DNA of 22,237 nucleotides from CAZOIA01 sp964579675 (GCA_964579675.1 CAZOIA010000091.1:1-22237), one strand, 5' to 3'; shown: positions 1-7,222, counted from the first letter of the stretch. The notes: generated by a model from the letters alone, not told the origin. Numbers and translations: made by a program.

Positions 1-12
1 GGAAACACCTGG

Positions 13-38
13 GGGCGGCGCCTTCCAACAAGCCGCCC
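13..38. terminator. Possible hairpin terminator of an upstream gene
   Basis: GGGCGGC (13-19) and GCCGCCC (32-38) form a perfect 7-bp GC stem with a 12-base loop. There is no U-tract, and the upstream gene lies outside the window. The role as a terminator is therefore inferred from its place just before the promoter at 82-109. Confidence 0.3.
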
Positions 39-81
39 AAAGTGTCATGGACCCGCCGGAAAACGGGCGTCCCCAACCGCC

Positions 82-109
82 TTTACGATCGGGCCAGGGC
101 GGATATAAT
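82..109 (+). promoter_or_regulatory. Sigma70-like promoter for the small membrane protein operon
   Basis: A perfect TATAAT lies at 104-109. TTTACG (82-87) sits 16 bases upstream as a -35 element. Transcription would start near 116, about 35 bases before the first ATG at 150. No other promoter of comparable quality was seen before bioB, so this one may drive everything to 3379. Confidence 0.55.
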
Positions 110-149
110 AGTCGATCGACAGGTGCGGCATCGCCGCCTGGAGATTGGT

Positions 150-347
150 ATGTTCGCTCGTTTGCCGGGTATTCTCGGCCCACTCTTGTCGTCAGCGGGG
201 CCCGTGCTGGCCCAGCAGGTGTACGAGGCACCCCAAGCGAAGACCAGCGAAGCATCAACGACGATAGCGTGGGTGATCGGCGCCATCTTGCTTGTGGGCT
301 GTCTGGTTGTCGCGTTCAAACCCGCCAAGCGCTCGAACCTGCGGTAA
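150..347 (+). CDS. Small single-pass membrane protein with signal peptide, function unknown
   Basis: This 65-residue protein begins with a hydrophobic N-terminus ending in AQQ, which looks like a signal peptide with a cleavage site after LAQ. A short polar stretch follows, then one transmembrane helix (about residues 34-55, AWVIGAILLVG...), and a basic tail ending KPAKRSNLR. The start at 150 is chosen because GGAG at 140-143 lies 6 bases upstream. The longer reading from 42 would begin before the promoter -10 box. It is the first gene after the promoter and is followed by two further small exported or anchored proteins. I do not recognise a named family. Similar basic-ended small membrane proteins occur in planctomycetes, but that is recollection and not a search. 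Confidence 0.6.
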   Translation: MFARLPGILGPLLSSAGPVLAQQVYEAPQAKTSEASTTIAWVIGAILLVGCLVVAFKPAKRSNLR

Positions 348-413
348 TCCGCGTCTACCCGGCTGTCCGATCCGGCTCGCGGCCGTGTGCTTGGGCTCAG
401 GAGTGTCCGCAGT

Positions 414-725
414 ATGAGCAAGCGCGCCCTGATTGTGTTCCTGGCGGGAGTCAGTCTCTGCCTGCTGGCCTGTTTGGTGCTCACCACGTACTCGCCCCCC
501 CAGGCCGTCGCACAGACCGTCACCGGGAGCGGGAAGTACATTCTGATTTCCGCCGAAGCCCAGATCAACCGCGACGTGATCTACCTGGTCGATCTGCGCC
601 GCAAGCAATTACATGCCTTCTACTCGGACGTACCCATTGCGTCGGATCAGCCCCTTATGGTTCGCTGGTGCCATACCCGCGATCTCACGCGCGACTTCCG
701 GGTCAGCAAGCGGGGGGCAAAATGA
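414..725 (+). CDS. Small signal-anchored protein, paralogue of the next gene
   Basis: The protein has 103 residues. An N-terminal hydrophobic helix (about residues 5-24) precedes a small extracytoplasmic domain starting near GSGKYILIS and containing a DVIYLVDLRRKQL segment. The ATG at 414 has AGGAG (399-403) ten bases upstream. A start at 387 is possible but has no better ribosome site. The stop overlaps the next ATG (ATGA at 722-725), so the two are probably coupled. The soluble segment aligns by eye with the next protein, including the Y-[IL] strand and a later [LV]-[IL]-[LV]-D strand, so the pair looks like a tandem duplication. Function is unknown; membrane or periplasmic location is inferred. 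Confidence 0.6.
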   Translation: MSKRALIVFLAGVSLCLLACLVLTTYSPPQAVAQTVTGSGKYILISAEAQINRDVIYLVDLRRKQLHAFYSDVPIASDQPLMVRWCHTRDLTRDFRVSKRGAK

Positions 726-1030
726 GCGGCAAGGATTTCGCAATCGGTATCTTGAGCGTGACCGCGGTCATCCTCCTGACCGGCCTGATCATTGTCCATG
801 CCGTGCTGCCTCGGCAGGCGATGGCGTTCGGCCAGAATGCCGCCGGCGGCGATTACCTGGTGACAACCAGCCAGCTCGACCAGGGTTCCGAACTCCTGGT
901 CATTCTCGACACGGCCACCGACAGGATGAACGTGTACCTCTTCAATTCCCAACTGGGCCAGGTTGAATTGCTTCAGCCGCCCATTCAGATTGACAAGCTT
1001 CCCGAGGCGCGGGATCGGGGGAGAAGATAG
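722..1030 (+). CDS. Small signal-anchored protein, second member of the paralogous pair
   Basis: The protein has 102 residues. Its N-terminal membrane helix (about residues 7-28) ends near LPRQAMAFGQ. A domain with GGDYLVTTS and ELLVILDTATDRMNVYLF follows, matching the arrangement of the preceding protein. The start is the ATG inside the ATGA overlap with the upstream stop. The open frame continues far upstream to 47, but that part runs through the two genes before it and is not coding. The C-terminus is charged (EARDRGRR). I recognise no named domain. The shared strand pattern suggests a small beta-rich domain outside the membrane. Confidence 0.6.
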   Translation: MSGKDFAIGILSVTAVILLTGLIIVHAVLPRQAMAFGQNAAGGDYLVTTSQLDQGSELLVILDTATDRMNVYLFNSQLGQVELLQPPIQIDKLPEARDRGRR

Positions 1031-1104
1031 CCCGGACGGCATCACGAGCGTCAAACCCGCACGCCGCGGGGCCGAACCGCCCAGGACCGCATCAGGGACA
1101 GGCA

Positions 1105-2151
1105 GTGATCGCTGACACAATTGCATCGCTGGCACACCAGGTAATGACCGCAGCGCCGTTGTCGAGGCCCCAGGCGGAGTGGCTGGTCGAACTCGACGGA
1201 GCATACCTGCCCGACCTGTTCCAGGCCTCCTCGCGGATTCGCGAGCACTTCCTGGGCAAGCGGGTGCGTTGCTGCAGCATCGTGGCCGCCAAGGTGGGGC
1301 GGTGCAGCGAGGATTGTGCATTCTGCAGCCAGTCGGCTCATTACCGGACGCCGGTCAAGCGCCCGAGCGTGCTTCGGGCCGAGGAGGTCTTCAGGGCCGC
1401 CATGGACGCGGTCTCAAACGGGGCCCAGTCCTTCGGGATCGTCAATAGCGGATACGCGCCCACCGACCAGGAAATCGAGCACTGGGGCCGAATCGCGAGC
1501 CGAATCCGCTCGACGGGCACAACTCGGGTGTGCGCCTCGTTGGGCGTTCTCAGCCAGCAACAGGCTTCTCGCCTCGCCGAGCTGAGCGTGCAGCGTTACA
1601 ACCATAACCTGCAGACCTCTCGTCGGCACTTCCCCAGCATCGTCAAGACACACACCTACGATGACCGGCTGCAGACGTTGCAGCATCTGGCGGCGGCGGG
1701 CATCAGTATCTGCAGTGGGGCCCTGTTCGGCATGGGCGAGACGTGGGCCGACCGGCTCGACCTCGCCTTCACGCTCCGCCCGATCAAGCCGGACGTCGTG
1801 CCGCTCAACTTCCTGATTCCCATCGAGGGCACTCCCCTTGCCCACGCTGAGCGGCTTGAACCGTCCGAATGCCTCAAGGTGATCGCCATCTACCGCTTCC
1901 TGTTTCCCAGCCAGGAGGTCAAGGTCGCCGGCGGCAGGGAAGTCAACCTGGGCGATTTGCAGGACCGCATTTTCCTCGCCGGCGCGGACAGCTTCCTGAT
2001 CGGCAACTACCTGACGACCTGTGGCCGGTCGCCCCCTGCGGATCGCCGGATGGTCCGTGACCTCGGGTTTGAGCTCGATACCTACCGCCAAGAGAGCGCG
2101 CTTCCGGACCGCGTGCCGGGACCTGCTGCCGGCCTCGAACATGTCTGCTGA
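1105..2151 (+). CDS. bioB: Biotin synthase (radical SAM), variant auxiliary cluster site
   Basis: BioB inserts sulfur into dethiobiotin, the last step of biotin synthesis. The 348-residue protein carries the radical SAM motif CSEDCAFC (C67, C71, C74), then YNHNLQTS, ICSGALFGMGE (C203) and the VAGGREVNLGDLQ segment that supplies the conserved arginine (R278). The start is GTG at 1105, with purine-rich AGGGACAGG just upstream. The 3' end overlaps the ketosynthase gene by 11 bases. Oddly, the position equivalent to the first [2Fe-2S] cysteine of E. coli BioB (Cys97) reads glycine (G111, in SFGIVNSG). C143 and C203 match the other two cysteine ligands. Other biotin genes (bioA, bioD, bioF) are not in the window. 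The family call is firm; the exact cluster type is open. Confidence 0.92.
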   Translation: MIADTIASLAHQVMTAAPLSRPQAEWLVELDGAYLPDLFQASSRIREHFLGKRVRCCSIVAAKVGRCSEDCAFCSQSAHYRTPVKRPSVLRAEEVFRAAMDAVSNGAQSFGIVNSGYAPTDQEIEHWGRIASRIRSTGTTRVCASLGVLSQQQASRLAELSVQRYNHNLQTSRRHFPSIVKTHTYDDRLQTLQHLAAAGISICSGALFGMGETWADRLDLAFTLRPIKPDVVPLNFLIPIEGTPLAHAERLEPSECLKVIAIYRFLFPSQEVKVAGGREVNLGDLQDRIFLAGADSFLIGNYLTTCGRSPPADRRMVRDLGFELDTYRQESALPDRVPGPAAGLEHVC

Positions 2152-3379
2152 CGTCTTCATTACCGGCCTCGGCGTCATCTCGCCTGCCGGCATAGGAGCC
2201 GAGGAGACCTGGTCCGCCCTGTTAGCCGGCCGGCGCGCCGTAGGTCCCGTTACCTGCACCGATCTGACCGGTTGCAGGAAGACCTTCGCGGGAGAGGTCC
2301 CAGGTTTCACGCCCCCTGCGGGCACCTCCCGCGCCCACCGTGCCTGCCAGTTCGCCGTAGCCGCCGCCGCCGAGGCCATCGCCGCCGCCGACTTGAAGGA
2401 TACCCTCTTAAACCCCCTAGAAGCGGTAAACAGGAGGGTGGCTATTGGTACTAGCAAGCCGCTATTACATGCTTTTACCTTCTTCGGCAATCACCTCCGT
2501 TTTACAGATATTGAATCTAAAAGGTTCGAGAACACAGTCTTGGCCACCCTGAGCGATGCGCCGGCTCGATGGGTCGCCGCCCGCGCCGGTATCACCGGCG
2601 GAACGCACGCCTGTGCGACCGCCTGTGCCAGCGGGGCCCACGCAATCATCCGGGCCGCCCAAATGATCCAGGACGGGGATGCCGACCTCGTGTTGTGCGG
2701 CGGCGCCGACGCATCCATTCATACATTGTGGATCAGCGCCTACGAAAGGATGGGGGTCCTGGCACCCGAGCATCCGTTGAGAGGCCCTGCGTTTGCCTGT
2801 CGGCCCTTCGACCGCACGCGGGCCGGCTTCGCGGTGGGGGAGGGGGCCGCCGTCCTCGTACTCGAATCCGGCCGATCCGCCCGAGGCCGCGGAGCCCGTC
2901 CGATTGCACGCATCACCGGTTGGGCGACCGGGACTGATCCGGCCGGCCTCACGGAACTCAGCCCCGACGGCACGCCACTCGCCCGCGTTATCCAGCTCGC
3001 CTGCGCCCGGGCCCGATGCCCGCCGCAACGCGTCACCTGCGTTTACGCACACGGAACCGCCACGGTCAGCAACGACCGGGCGGAAACCCGAGCCATCCGC
3101 CAAGCCCTCGGCAAGACCGCCACAGAGGTGCCCATCGCCTCGATCAAAGGAGCGATCGGCCACCTTATGGGCGCCGCCGGGGCCGTGGAGACCGCCATGG
3201 CGGTATTGACCTGCCGCGACCGGCTTGCCCCGGGCACGTCAACCTTGCTCGAGCCCGATCCGGAGTTCGGCGACCTCACCCTGCCGCGCGAGTCATTCCA
3301 GCCAGCCGCCGGACCCGTGCTCAAGACGTCGCTCGGCTTCGGCGGGCACCTGGCGGCAATCATCGTCGCACCCGTATAG
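2141..3379 (+). CDS. Beta-ketoacyl-ACP synthase, FabF (KAS II) type
   Basis: This family condenses an acyl thioester with malonyl-ACP in fatty acid or polyketide-like synthesis. The 412-residue protein opens with VFITGLGVISPAG and has the intact Cys-His-His triad: C162 in ATACASGAH, H304 in YAHGTATVSND and H341 in GAIGHLMGAAGA. K336 precedes the second histidine, and a glycine-rich GFGGH lies near the end. Length is normal for FabF. The ATG at 2141 sits inside the last codons of bioB, so translation is likely coupled. A possible role in making the pimeloyl precursor of biotin follows only from that neighbour. Residues about 86-133 are encoded by an AT-rich stretch with rare codons (TTA, CTA) and diverge from the FabF consensus near the acyl pocket. 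Ordinary fatty acid elongation is the main alternative. Confidence 0.85.
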   Translation: MSADVFITGLGVISPAGIGAEETWSALLAGRRAVGPVTCTDLTGCRKTFAGEVPGFTPPAGTSRAHRACQFAVAAAAEAIAAADLKDTLLNPLEAVNRRVAIGTSKPLLHAFTFFGNHLRFTDIESKRFENTVLATLSDAPARWVAARAGITGGTHACATACASGAHAIIRAAQMIQDGDADLVLCGGADASIHTLWISAYERMGVLAPEHPLRGPAFACRPFDRTRAGFAVGEGAAVLVLESGRSARGRGARPIARITGWATGTDPAGLTELSPDGTPLARVIQLACARARCPPQRVTCVYAHGTATVSNDRAETRAIRQALGKTATEVPIASIKGAIGHLMGAAGAVETAMAVLTCRDRLAPGTSTLLEPDPEFGDLTLPRESFQPAAGPVLKTSLGFGGHLAAIIVAPV

Positions 3380-3468
3380 GCGGGGCAACTTGCATGCTCA
3401 ACGCAACATAACATACATTATCGGACGTTGCGGCGGGGGGGGCAAACCGACCGAAAACCGCGCTAGTC

Positions 3469-3827
3469 CGGATTATTCATGAACGGATTCACCACGGAGA
3501 CACAAAGGCGACGGAGAAAAACAGTCAGGTGAAATCCTCTTCGGTCGAGGCTTCGACCGTGTGTTCGTGACCATGTGGGATCCGAGGGGTCCATTTCGAC
3601 CCATCCCCTGCGTTCTCCGCGTCTTCGTACTACAAACCCTCAGAATCTTCGCGGCGCACGAAGATTCTCTCCCGCCCTGGGATGCCGCCCTATGCACCGA
3701 AGAAGATCACCCATCGCTACCGCTTGCGGCTTCGCACCCCCAAGTCCCGAGTTCCCAGTCCCTATCCCTGGCTTTTCAGTTGGGTTGCGGGCGGAGCCCG
3801 GGCTAGGCCTTCGTGGTGAATAATCCG
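3469..3827. repeat. Non-coding structured element bounded by inverted repeats
   Basis: The gene-free stretch 3380-3829 holds no convincing gene. CGGATTATTCA (3469-3479) is repeated inverted as TGAATAATCCG (3817-3827). Next to these ends are CACCACGGAG (3490-3499) and, inverted and imperfect, CTTCGTGGTG (3809-3818). Inside are two perfect hairpins: CGGTCGA/TCGACCG (3542-3548, 3553-3559) and AGAATCTTCG/CGAAGATTCT (3642-3651, 3659-3668). A segment of the type ACGGAGACACAAAGG is mirrored, imperfectly, by TTCTCCGCGTCTTCGT (3613-3628). CCGCTTGCGGCTTC (3720-3733) recurs at 17081 and 17101. A G8 run lies at 3435-3442, and a weak CGCAAC/GTTGCG stem (3402-3407, 3427-3432) follows the ketosynthase stop. 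This looks like a dispersed intergenic repeat and not an RNA gene. Confidence 0.5.
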
Positions 3828-3829
3828 CG

Positions 3830-4426
3830 CTACCGGCACATTCGTTCCATCGCGAGCACTGCCAGGATCGCGCGGCGTCCGTTGGGTGCCAGGACATACA
3901 AATCGCGCGTCTTCGGCCCGATCAGGCCCGCAGACCGGAGCTCGCTGAGGTGGTAATAGAGTGGTCCCGCCTTGAGCCCCGTCGCCTTGCTGAGCAACCG
4001 ATGTGTCGCCTCGCCCCCGAGCAGCTTCAGGAGGATGCCGATCCGCTCACGGTGGGCAACCGCTGCGAGCAGCCCGGCCAGCCGGTCCGCCCGGACACCC
4101 CGGCAAAGGCGCCGGGCAGCCAATTCGCGATCCTGGGCACGGGGAAACACGCCTTTGCGGCCCCCCGCCGCCCGGCGAACAACACCCACCCGCTCGACCC
4201 GCTTGCGGTCCCGGGCCGCACCGTCGAAGCTGGTAACGATCAACTCGACGGCCGTACCCACTACCCCCCTACTTCGCCTGCCCTTCCCCGGCGCCCGTTG
4301 CGGCGCCGCAGATCGTGGCCCCGGCGCCCCCCGTCGCTTCGCCGTCCGGCGAGGGTTGCGCCGCGAACGTTGGCGCACACGGGCCTCGTGTTTGTCTGCC
4401 TGTTTTTGGCCACGGTTGGTGGACAA
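3830..4426 (-). CDS. Winged-helix (ArsR-like) DNA-binding protein with Arg/Lys-rich N-terminal tail
   Basis: The last 85 or so of 198 residues form a winged-helix domain: AHRERIGILLKLLGGEATHRLLSKATGLKAG includes the recognition-helix region, followed by LYYHLSELRSAGLIG and a wing (KTRDLYVLAPNGRR). This layout is typical of ArsR-type repressors. I see no metal-binding cysteine pair of the ArsR/SmtB kind. The first 60 or so residues are dominated by Arg, Lys, Pro and Ala and look disordered and DNA- or RNA-binding. The start is TTG at 4426, with GGGAGGG upstream on the minus strand; no internal Met offers an alternative before the domain. Its promoter region holds palindromes suited to autoregulation. 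It lies downstream of the aldolase-dehydrogenase pair, but 250 bases away with its own promoter. Confidence 0.7.
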   Translation of the reverse strand: MSTNRGQKQADKHEARVRQRSRRNPRRTAKRRGAPGPRSAAPQRAPGKGRRSRGVVGTAVELIVTSFDGAARDRKRVERVGVVRRAAGGRKGVFPRAQDRELAARRLCRGVRADRLAGLLAAVAHRERIGILLKLLGGEATHRLLSKATGLKAGPLYYHLSELRSAGLIGPKTRDLYVLAPNGRRAILAVLAMERMCR

Positions 4427-4481
4427 GATTGGCGCCCTCCCGCAGAATGCAATTGACCCGGGTTGGCCGGAACCCGCTAAT

Positions 4482-4534
4482 GTTATAATATAACCACGTT
4501 ATTACAAGATACTATATTATCTTACCTAAGTCAA
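4482..4534 (-). promoter_or_regulatory. Promoter with palindromic operator candidates for the winged-helix gene
   Basis: On the minus strand TTGACT (4529-4534) and TATCTT (4506-4511) are separated by exactly 17 bases. This gives a start near 4499 and a leader of about 73 bases. A perfect palindrome GTTATA-A-TATAAC covers 4482-4494 just after the predicted start. AGATA/TATCT (4507-4511, 4518-4522) overlaps the -10 box and spacer. The segment is strikingly AT-rich for this genome. The operator role is inferred from position. Confidence 0.55.
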
Positions 4535-4676
4535 GCGCTATGTGGCTGGTGACAGAATCGGCGCGGGTCCCAGAAGGCCGTGGCGTCGGCTTTCCCGGAA
4601 TGGCCTGACGCGGCCCGCGGACAACTGTCAATGCGAGAAGGTGAGAAAAGACCGGCTGGGCGGAGAAGGCCAGCGT

Positions 4677-6185
4677 CTATAACCCCGGTTCGAGGCACGG
4701 GCGCAGATGCTTGTCGGCGAAGAAGGCCTGTACGCCCTCAGGCGATTTGAGGTCGGCGAAGTGGTAGACTCGGCCAACAAGTGGCGAAGGATCGAGGGTT
4801 CGTCGTGAGAACAAGCCGAGAGCAAGCTCGATCATCTTGGTGTTGCAGCCGCTGGTGCCGATGACCCCGGCATTGCCGTAGTGCCAGACCCCGCTCTCGA
4901 TGCTGCAGGGACCGCGGGTGCCCGCGAAAGCCATAAGCCGGCCGCCGGCCGGCGCCAGGAGTTGATGGGCGACGGCGAGGGTGGCGGCCCCGCCCGCAGC
5001 AAGGATGACGTCGTCGAATCCACGGAAAGGCCGGCCGGCTTTGCGGGAAAAGACCGAGCCGTACTGCTGCTCGACGAGGCCGGGTATGGCGTCTTCGTTA
5101 TCGCAGATCACCGTGGTAATAGGCCGATCGCCGAGGATTCTGTGGACCAGGTCGGCCTTCTGCCGGCTGCGAACGACGAAAACGACCTCCCGGGCCCGCC
5201 CCATGCGGACAACCGGATCATCCATAGTGGCCATCAGGCCGGCCATCAACGCCATCGACCCGCTGCCGATCACGCAGGTGACCCCGGCGGGCCGAACTCC
5301 TTTCACCAGGATCGAGCCGGCATCATCCTGGCCTACCTCGTGCGTCGTCTTTTGAAAACAATCCAGCAGGCAGGCAGTCGGCTCAGCGAGAGCGGCGGCC
5401 TCGGGCGAGACACCGGCGGGGACCTTCAGGACCGACCCGCTGCAGATCATCTCGGGCGTGAGCCGAACGTACGTCGCATACGCCCCGGCCAGGTTCATCG
5501 CCAGGTCCGTAATGTTCCCGCCGAGCAGTTGGACGCCCTGGGCAGCAGGCTGATCCGCAGGGGGTGGATGGTAGTAGGCGACCCGGCTCTGGAGGACGCA
5601 TTTCTGCCCCGGCTCAAACGTCAGATCCTCGGCCGAGAGCTCGACGCCGTCGAGGTAGCCGATGCCGCGGCGGAGCTCCGCTACCCGCGAGCCGGTCCGT
5701 TCGACGGTCACAACGGTTTCGTGTCCGAGGATACGCCCCCAGCGCTTTCGCATCATTTGGGGCAGCGCGCGCCGGTCTGCTGCCGGCATCGCCTGGATGC
5801 GCCCGGCAATAGCCCGGTACAGAGGATCGCCGATGGCGGGATCCCGGGGTTGGCCCATGGCCAGATCGACGTAGGCATCGAAAGGTACGTCGCCCGGCAG
5901 CTCGCTGCAGTCGAAGATCGACCGCAGCTCAGCCAGCAGGGACTCCTCACACTGGTCGGGCCGGCCGGTGTTGAAGATCTTCACGTCGGTGCCGCAGCGA
6001 TGGACGCGGTCCACCCGGGCGAGGACATCCTGGTCCGTGCAGAACACGGGCCGATTCTCGACGACCTCCATGCGTCGCCGCCCGAAGTAGACCAGGGCGG
6101 TCATGCCGGACGCCCACTCGATGGGCCGGCCCCGGTACCGCTCCCCTACCGCGATCGCCGGCCAGTTGGGTGTAAATGCCATCAT
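4677..6185 (-). CDS. Zinc-type medium-chain dehydrogenase with a large insertion
   Basis: This 502-residue protein belongs to the medium-chain dehydrogenase/reductase superfamily, which oxidises alcohols or sugar-type substrates with NAD(P). It has the catalytic zinc ligands C64 (HRCGTD) and H155-E156 (LGHET), and the downstream glutamate E268 (LAEPTA). A Rossmann motif follows (IGSGSMALMAG, near 306-316), with Ala in place of the usual third Gly. The usual four structural-zinc cysteines are absent. C64 and H155 are 91 residues apart, where about 25 is usual, so roughly 65 residues are inserted in the catalytic domain. It starts at 6185 within an ATGA overlap with the aldolase gene, so both are probably co-expressed. 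A sugar-phosphate or polyol substrate is inferred from that partner only. Confidence 0.8.
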   Translation of the reverse strand: MMAFTPNWPAIAVGERYRGRPIEWASGMTALVYFGRRRMEVVENRPVFCTDQDVLARVDRVHRCGTDVKIFNTGRPDQCEESLLAELRSIFDCSELPGDVPFDAYVDLAMGQPRDPAIGDPLYRAIAGRIQAMPAADRRALPQMMRKRWGRILGHETVVTVERTGSRVAELRRGIGYLDGVELSAEDLTFEPGQKCVLQSRVAYYHPPPADQPAAQGVQLLGGNITDLAMNLAGAYATYVRLTPEMICSGSVLKVPAGVSPEAAALAEPTACLLDCFQKTTHEVGQDDAGSILVKGVRPAGVTCVIGSGSMALMAGLMATMDDPVVRMGRAREVVFVVRSRQKADLVHRILGDRPITTVICDNEDAIPGLVEQQYGSVFSRKAGRPFRGFDDVILAAGGAATLAVAHQLLAPAGGRLMAFAGTRGPCSIESGVWHYGNAGVIGTSGCNTKMIELALGLFSRRTLDPSPLVGRVYHFADLKSPEGVQAFFADKHLRPCLEPGL

Positions 6186-7222
6186 GCCCCCCCTGCGCCG
6201 CTGAGCCTGGCGTACCCGAGCGTTCCTAGCATCTCTTCACACACCGCCGCCACGTGCCGGCGGCGGACATCATGGAAGTACGTGGCACTGTTGATCCAGA
6301 GGTTCCGGTCGCGCTCGACGAGGTCGGCATGTTCGCCCAGCAGGCGGGCGATTTTGTTGCCCGCCCCCACAGCCATCGCGGTGTAGAAGTTCACCTTGAC
6401 GATCCCATCAGCGGCGGTAGTTACCACGTTTCCGCCCAGGCAACTCGATCCATGAAGGGATATGATCGACCCGACCTGCTGGCGAATGGCGACCGCCAAC
6501 TCGCGCTCGTATCGCCGTTCGGCGGTGCCTACGCCGACGCTCCGGTGCTCCGTGCCGAGGTTGGGCACGACCAGATCCACGCCGGTGCGCTCCACGTACT
6601 CGGCCACGAAGCCCGGCTCGGAGAGTTGATCCTCACGCGAGAGCTTGAGCCGGGCCGTCTCGGCGGGGGTATAGATCTTATCCGGCGCCCCCTCCACCAC
6701 GACGCGATCGCCGAACTTCGCCACGTACCTCCGTGTCTGCTCGATGTTCTTGTCGTGGTCGTACTTGCTGGCGTCGTACATGATCATCGCCATCCGATCC
6801 ACAACCGACGGGTCGGAGACCAGCTCTTGGTCCTGCGGATCGGGGGCCCAGCCATGATCGATGAAGGGTAGTACGCGAACCGCCGGGAACGTGCCCTCAA
6901 GGTCCTGATAACATGCCAGGTGTCTCAGCCAGATCTCGCAACCCTGGCGAACGTTGCCCCCCGACAATCCCGAGACATCTTCGGCGATCCTGCAACTGAT
7001 CGACATCTTCCGCAACTGGGGGTTGTCGGCGTACATGCCGGTCATCCCAACCGCGATCGGGATGTCCTGCAGGCCATGGGCGTCGGCGAAGGCCTGGGCC
7101 CCCATGCAGAGCCCCTCGATCTCTGCCGGCAACTCGCCGTTGGGCGCGAAGAAGGCAACCCCCGCCTCGCGGAAACGCTGCAGGACGGCCAGCGTCTCGC
7201 CGCGATCACAAGCCAGCATCAT
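6182..7222 (-). CDS. Class II (zinc-dependent) aldolase, FbaA/GatY-like
   Basis: Class II aldolases cleave or form ketose (bis)phosphates, releasing dihydroxyacetone phosphate. The 346-residue protein shows the family's metal and catalytic positions in order: D122-H123 (PFIDHG), D150 (MIMYDASKYDHDKN), E178 (VVVEGAP), H226 (LGTEHR) and H257 (SLHGSS), then GIVKVNFYTA near the end. The loop after E178 (EGAPDKIYTP) differs from the VEGELG form of standard FbaA, so I do not assign fructose- or tagatose-bisphosphate as substrate. ATG at 7222 has GGAG about seven bases upstream; an in-frame ATG three bases later is equally possible. It is followed by a dehydrogenase in overlap and preceded by a promoter containing an inverted repeat. 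A carbohydrate or polyol breakdown pathway is inferred. Confidence 0.82.
   Translation of the reverse strand: MMLACDRGETLAVLQRFREAGVAFFAPNGELPAEIEGLCMGAQAFADAHGLQDIPIAVGMTGMYADNPQLRKMSISCRIAEDVSGLSGGNVRQGCEIWLRHLACYQDLEGTFPAVRVLPFIDHGWAPDPQDQELVSDPSVVDRMAMIMYDASKYDHDKNIEQTRRYVAKFGDRVVVEGAPDKIYTPAETARLKLSREDQLSEPGFVAEYVERTGVDLVVPNLGTEHRSVGVGTAERRYERELAVAIRQQVGSIISLHGSSCLGGNVVTTAADGIVKVNFYTAMAVGAGNKIARLLGEHADLVERDRNLWINSATYFHDVRRRHVAAVCEEMLGTLGYARLSGAGGA

Noticed and set aside
47..721. Upstream extension of the frame ending at 1030
   Set aside because: It runs through two better-supported genes and begins before the promoter; only the part from 722 has a membrane helix and ribosome context.
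1414..2490. A 358-codon minus-strand open frame
   Set aside because: It is antisense to bioB and the ketosynthase, both of which have clear catalytic motifs.
3561..3823. Two overlapping frames of about 81 codons in the intergenic element
   Set aside because: They cover hairpins and repeat words, lack ribosome sites and encode low-complexity sequence.
3950..4493. Plus-strand frames over the winged-helix gene
   Set aside because: They are antisense to a recognisable helix-turn-helix domain and are Arg/Pro-rich shadows.
4881..6386. A 501-codon plus-strand open frame
   Set aside because: It is fully antisense to the dehydrogenase and aldolase genes, has no family motif, and arises from GC-rich codon bias.
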